From NCBI RefSeq assembly GCF_000429925.1, contig NZ_AUCU01000019.1, positions 1 through 52,533 of the forward strand: a stretch of 52,533 nt of DNA, read 5' to 3'. Positions within the stretch are counted from its first letter, which is position 1. Every line of letters starts with the position of its first letter. Origin of the DNA: Desulfatirhabdium butyrativorans DSM 18734 (GTDB lineage: Bacteria > Desulfobacterota > Desulfobacteria > Desulfobacterales > Desulfatirhabdiaceae). The notes under the pieces were generated by a model. It was not told the DNA's origin. It ran no database searches and was given only the letters and a program-made list of their open reading frames with translations. Both the position numbers and the translations under genes were made by a program. This document shows positions 50,777 through 52,533 of the stretch, in pieces.

Positions 50777-51703
50777 ATGAGTGCAGTATACTATGTAGAT
50801 GGAAGGTTTGTCCCGCCCGCCGAGGCCTGTATTCCGGTAGATGACCTGGCGTTGCTGCGGGGGCTTGCGGTTTTCGATTTCCTGCGAACGTATTGCGCGA
50901 AGCCTTACGGCGTTCTTTCGCATTTGAGCAGGCTTCGCGCTTCGGCGGAGCGGATCGGGATCGCGCTTCCCTGGTCGAGGGAGACTCTGGCAGGGATCGT
51001 TCAGAGTACACTTGATCGAAACGATTATGCCGAATCGAATGTCCGCATCATCGTTACAGCCGGATCGAGCACCGATTTCATGAATCCTCAGGGGAAACCG
51101 AGACTCGTCGTTATGGTAACCCCGCTTCCGGTCATGCCCTCCTGGTGGTATGAAAATGGCGCAGGGATTGTGACGGTGCGGTTGGAGCGGCAGATGACCG
51201 GCGCCAAACGGATCGATTATGTTGATGCGAGAATGGCACTGGAGGCCGCCCATAGCCAAAACGCCATTGAAGCCATTTATACGGATCGAAACGATCGGGT
51301 TTATGAGGGCACGACATCCAATCTCTTTCTGATCCGAAACGGCGTACTGATGACACCGGGTCATGGTATTTTACCGGGTATCACCCGGCAGACCATTTTG
51401 GATGTGGCCACAACCGGGATGCCGGTCGAGGTGCAGGATATATCGCTTGCCGAATTGCTCCAGGCAGACGAGGTCTTCATCAGTGGGACCAACAAGGGAA
51501 TCGTTCCGGTTGTGTCGGTGGATGGGCATCCCGTTGCATCGGGAAAGCCTGGCAAGCTGACCCGGAACTTGAGCGATGCTTTCAATGCCTGGGTTCAGCA
51601 AAACGGAGAGCCGCCTTCTTTTGGGGGGTCGATTCATCCGGATTTGGAGCCGCCGACTTGCCAAAGATCGGCAAGCCAGGATTCCAATAATTCAAGTTCT
51701 TGA
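50777..51703 (+). CDS. Class IV aminotransferase (BCAT/D-amino-acid transaminase-like)
   Basis: This is a 308-residue protein. It has AVYYVDGRFVPPAEACIPVDD, VFDFLRTYCAKPYGVLSHL, NVRIIVTAGSS, the PLP lysine K144 in GAKRIDYVDARMALEAA, YEGTTSNLFLI and HGILPGITRQTILDV. Class IV enzymes move amino groups to or from branched-chain amino acids, D-amino acids or aminodeoxychorismate. Which applies here is not clear. The final ~30 residues beyond NAWVQQNG look unconserved and overlap a reading frame on the other strand. No other amino acid genes are adjacent. Confidence 0.85.
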   Translation: MSAVYYVDGRFVPPAEACIPVDDLALLRGLAVFDFLRTYCAKPYGVLSHLSRLRASAERIGIALPWSRETLAGIVQSTLDRNDYAESNVRIIVTAGSSTDFMNPQGKPRLVVMVTPLPVMPSWWYENGAGIVTVRLERQMTGAKRIDYVDARMALEAAHSQNAIEAIYTDRNDRVYEGTTSNLFLIRNGVLMTPGHGILPGITRQTILDVATTGMPVEVQDISLAELLQADEVFISGTNKGIVPVVSVDGHPVASGKPGKLTRNLSDAFNAWVQQNGEPPSFGGSIHPDLEPPTCQRSASQDSNNSSS

Positions 51704-51909
51704 TTCGGGACGATATTGTTTTGACACAGGTGTTCGTACACCCGGTGGAGATTGTCTGAAACCGAATCTTTTTGTTTCACCGCGGTGGCGGCAATATCCG
51801 CTGCGGCTTCAGCCTGCAGATAACAGGAGATTTCGGACCGGAAATCCTGCAGCAGATCGTGCGAATTTCGATTCTGAGAGGCTGTCGGCGCCACGATTTC
51901 ACGGGCCAT
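51634..51909 (-). pseudogene. Possible minus-strand gene, C-terminal part, 5' end probably lost
   Basis: This is a 91-residue frame. Residues ~20-85 (LLQDFRSEISCYLQAEAAAD ... NLHRVYEHLCQNN ... ELELLESWLADLWQVG) form a plausible helical protein with codon use like neighbouring genes. The first ~18 residues overlap the start of the lipase remnant on the other strand and do not look original. It is convergent with the aminotransferase gene and overlaps its 3' end by 70 bases. No family is recognised. A complete small protein with a GTG start at 51894 is not excluded. Confidence 0.4.
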
Positions 51910-52263
51910 AGCCTGGGCGGCGCGCTGGCCATCCTGGCGGCTTCCGTATTTCCGGCCGAAGCGGTTTACACGTTTGGTGCACCCAAAACGGGGGATGCCG
52001 TATTTGCCGATTCATTGAAAAACGCCCAAATATATCGATTTGAAAACGACCGTGACATCATCACCACGGTGCCAGCGTCTGCCATCCCCTTTGATTTCTG
52101 CCATTGTGGCGTGCCGATCTGCCTGAAAGATGACATGCGAACCGGTCTTGTATCCAGCAGCATCCGCGGACTGACCGATCCGCCGGAATTTCTTTCCGAC
52201 CATGCGCCGGTCAATTATACGATCCGGCTGGAAACCGGGCTGTTTCAATCCCGAAGTTCCTGA
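51772..52263 (+). pseudogene. Class 3 lipase-like protein, 5'-truncated
   Basis: From about 51885 the frame has TGHSLGGALAILAAS (nucleophile elbow), VYTFGAPKTGD, NDRDIITTVP (likely catalytic Asp) and DHAPVNYT (likely catalytic His), so all three triad residues are present. The ~150-200 residues that normally precede the GHSLG motif, including the oxyanion/FRGT region, are missing. The upstream 35-38 codons read as an unrelated tail that is really the complement of the minus-strand frame. It is therefore a fragment, probably created by a deletion. Confidence 0.7.
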
Positions 52264-52533
52264 CCTCCCCCACATTTCGTCAGCTTGTCCCCAAAGAGGG
52301 CGTCAATCCAGTCAAAAACAATTCGACTCCGATCATATCCGCTGGTCCCAAAGGTTGCACTGGCCTTCCCCTCTCAGAGAAAGATGATATTTCTGAAGGA
52401 TCATCAGCGCGCTGCTTGCCACGGCATTGCATCCCGGCCAATCCCACGGATCCAGCGGCCGGCCGAACCGCCTGTCGCATCCTCATGTCGAGAACGCGCC
52501 ATTGCTGTATTGCCCCCGCACAATTATCCGGAG
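52264..52533. other. Right-end region with no supported gene
   Basis: No recognisable protein, RNA or repeat was found. A minus-strand stretch at about 52325-52475 (containing PLDPWDWPGC and ALMILQKYHLSLRG) reads somewhat like protein but is bounded by stops and matches nothing I know. It may be another gene remnant. Confidence 0.3.

Overview
The window looks like a chromosomal segment of a Gram-negative anaerobe, most likely a sulfate-reducing Desulfobacterota (Desulfobacteraceae-like). This is inferred from gene content and style: a sirC / ccsA-like / hemA cluster, a carboxynorspermidine route to polyamines, periplasmic parvulin foldases, a c-di-GMP signalling trio, and many intergenic palindromes. 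No rRNA, tRNA or sulfate-reduction gene is present, so the assignment is an inference. Most genes are ordinary housekeeping genes with moderately high GC. The left end and one part of a giant glycosyltransferase gene differ from the rest.

Layout. 1-1600 is a graveyard of mobile DNA: the 3' end of a group II intron (end of the reverse transcriptase ORF, domain V, 3' boundary), a MITE-like palindrome, and broken IS21 istA/istB. 1620-6545 is one 1641-codon gene combining an acetyltransferase, a methyltransferase, two GT2-like modules, a TPR region and a GT4 glycosyltransferase. 6713-13501 (minus strand) holds an MFS transporter and an rhlB-hrpA type RNA helicase pair with a visible promoter. 13875-17749 holds a fused GcvT-GlyA one-carbon enzyme followed by a lipoprotein. 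18026-23754 is a run of DHH phosphoesterase, MBL hydrolase, sirC, ccsA/hemX-like, hemA and fabD. 24140-29294 holds dksA, a PHP phosphoesterase, rnc, a radical SAM gene and ppiD. 29753-31265 (minus) is birA-bioY. 31746-32792 is a secreted parvulin with a clear terminator. mnmG (minus) is divergent from a TIGR01212-type radical SAM gene coupled to an acyl-CoA-synthetase-like gene. 37869-40352 (minus) is glycogen phosphorylase. 40794-43871 encodes EAL/HDOD, PilZ and GGDEF proteins. After that come an AI-2E-type permease, a thioesterase, a methyltransferase, the carboxynorspermidine dehydrogenase/decarboxylase pair, a small Cys-rich protein and a class IV aminotransferase. The right end holds the remains of two divergent genes that appear to have lost their 5' ends.

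The gaps between genes are filled with several families of dispersed palindromic repeats. The clearest is an element of about 83 bp with GTGCCTGAACGG terminal inverted repeats: three complete short copies, one complete 234-bp copy, and truncated copies. Two of the short copies are flanked by perfect 7-bp direct repeats, which points to transposition (a MITE) rather than a simple REP. Several copies sit directly behind stop codons. This family, the six-module glycosyltransferase and the GcvT-GlyA fusion are the most unusual things seen. I did not find a CRISPR array, a defence island or a complete novel multi-gene system.
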